DNA of 5,097 nucleotides. It comes from Chloroflexota bacterium (GTDB lineage Bacteria; Chloroflexota; Limnocylindria; QHBO01). Of this stretch, positions 4,141 through 5,097 are shown one piece after another. How positions within the stretch are numbered: the first letter of the stretch is position 1; each line of letters starts with the position of its first letter. Location: the NCBI GenBank assembly GCA_029865285.1, contig JAOUHE010000122.1, positions 1 to 5,097 on the forward strand, in the 5' to 3' direction. The notes beneath the pieces were generated by a model. It did no database searches and was not told the origin of the DNA. It saw only the letters and a list, made by a program, of their open reading frames with translations. The translations under genes were made by a program, and so were the position numbers.

Positions 4141-5097
4141 GGCAGGCACCCCTCGACGCAGCCGATGAAGGTCGCGGCGCCCCCGTACTCGGCCACGACC
4201 GAACCATCAGCGGAGAGGAGCGCGGTGGACGCACCACGGCGAACCAGGAGCAGGTCGCCATTCGGCGACAGCGTCGGATCGGCTCCGTCGCCGACCCGAC
4301 GTGGAGGCGCCCCGACCGTGTCGATCAGGAACACGCCATCCGCACGCTGAAACGCGATGCGCGAACCGTCGGCCGAAATCGTCACGCCCGTCGCATCGGA
4401 CCCCAGGTCGGCGACGATGGAGGAACCGTCTGCGCTGAGCCGCTTGACGACCGTTCCGCCTCCCTCGTGGACGACGAGCGCTCGACCCCCGTCGGTGAGT
4501 GGGAAGATCTCGTAGACCAGCTCGTCGTCGGAGATCGGCGACAGCGCGCCATCCTCGACAGCAACGACGACCGGCTGCGACAGAAGTGGCGCCTCGAAGG
4601 AGCTGGCGGCCAAAAGCAGCAGCGATCCGTCGGTCTCGAAGGCCGGAGATCCGACGAACGGCCCCTCGGCGATCTGGCGTGACGCCCCCGAGCGGACGTC
4701 GACGAGCCACAGCGAACCGCTCTCGTCGATCGCGGCCAGCCGGCCGCCCTCGGGCGCGAATCCGGCGCCGCTGACGCCGGGCAGACGGACGCGCACCTGC
4801 GCCCCGTCGGCCGCGGCGATCGTCAACTCACCGCCCGCCGAGCGCGGCGAGGTGGCAAACGCGACGGAGCTGCCGTCTGGCGCGGCCGCCAGCAGACGCG
4901 CCTGCGCCGAATCGGTCGGCGCCACGACCTGAAGGAGTGCGGCGCCCTGCAGGTCGTGGCGCAGCAGCGAGACAGAAACGCCGGATCGTCGAGCTTCCGC
5001 CGCGTCCAGGTGCGTGACGGCGGGCGGCGGCTCGGCCGACGCGTCTCCGATCGCGATGCTGGTGGTGAGCGGCAGGAGTGCGAACAGAACCAATAGG
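4137..5097 (-). CDS. Exported TolB/WD40-like beta-propeller protein, 5' end outside window
   Basis: At least 319 residues, open to the right edge. Counting from the TTG at 5093, residues 1-20 (VLFALLPLTTSIAIGDASA) look like the hydrophobic core and cleavage site of a signal peptide but lack the basic N-terminus, so the true start is probably beyond the window. Six PD40/TolB-type repeats follow, spaced about 35-45 residues: APDGSSVAFAT (71-81), APEGGRLAAID (113-123), ETDGSLLLLAA (152-163), PLTDGGRALVV (198-208), SADGSRIAFQR (240-250) and SPNGDLLLVR (276-285). These suggest a six-bladed propeller, a fold used for protein or ligand binding, here outside the cytoplasmic membrane. It ends with GCVEGCLP, a cysteine pair. 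Its TGA overlaps the ATG of the M23 gene, so the two are translationally coupled and may act together at the cell wall. No catalytic motif is visible and the ligand is unknown. Confidence 0.82.
   Translation of the reverse strand, partial: LLVLFALLPLTTSIAIGDASAEPPPAVTHLDAAEARRSGVSVSLLRHDLQGAALLQVVAPTDSAQARLLAAAPDGSSVAFATSPRSAGGELTIAAADGAQVRVRLPGVSGAGFAPEGGRLAAIDESGSLWLVDVRSGASRQIAEGPFVGSPAFETDGSLLLLAASSFEAPLLSQPVVVAVEDGALSPISDDELVYEIFPLTDGGRALVVHEGGGTVVKRLSADGSSIVADLGSDATGVTISADGSRIAFQRADGVFLIDTVGAPPRRVGDGADPTLSPNGDLLLVRRGASTALLSADGSVVAEYGGAATFIGCVEGCLP

Noticed and set aside
3112..4350. Plus-strand 412-residue open frame antisense to the M23 gene
   Set aside because: Low-complexity Arg/Ala/Val-rich composition with no domain or signal; explained by GC-rich codon structure of the intact M23 gene on the other strand.

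Overview
High-GC bacterial DNA, densely coded, in which every gene but one lies on the minus strand. Heavy use of GTG/TTG starts, strong G-rich Shine-Dalgarno sites, Pro/Ala/Gly/Arg-rich proteins and an Ser/Pro-rich lipoprotein linker fit a high-GC Actinomycetota or Chloroflexota-like organism. The Ig-like tail on the M23 peptidase points the same way, but the phylum cannot be fixed from this window.

Right to left on the minus strand (the direction of most transcription), positions 5097-2632 hold a three-gene envelope cluster. It comprises an exported TolB/WD40-like beta-propeller (5' end outside the window), a secreted M23 metallopeptidase with a C-terminal NBR1-type Ig-like domain (starting inside the propeller stop codon, ATGA overlap), and, after a 63-base gap containing a strong GC-rich hairpin, a small lipoprotein of unknown function. 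The lipoprotein meets the only plus-strand gene, a YbaK/ProX-type aminoacyl-tRNA deacylase (2135-2635), tail to tail; their two TAG stops share one CTAG.

Positions 2134-1889 are a divergent control region. It holds a clear TPP riboswitch on the minus strand (about 2088-2003), then an expression platform with an 11-bp hairpin and a possible Shine-Dalgarno-sequestering segment. The riboswitch leads into a thiamine operon: thiamine pyrophosphokinase (TTG start), a YkoE-family ECF transporter substrate-binding component (GTG start, 4-base overlap), and an ECF-type ATPase that runs off the left edge. Together they would import thiamine or a thiamine precursor and pyrophosphorylate thiamine to TPP, which then shuts off its own uptake through the riboswitch.

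I see no mobile element, CRISPR array, tRNA/rRNA or defence system. The most interesting points are the details of the riboswitch platform, the pairing of kinase and transporter under one riboswitch, and the propeller/peptidase/lipoprotein cluster. I found nothing that justifies claiming an undescribed system.
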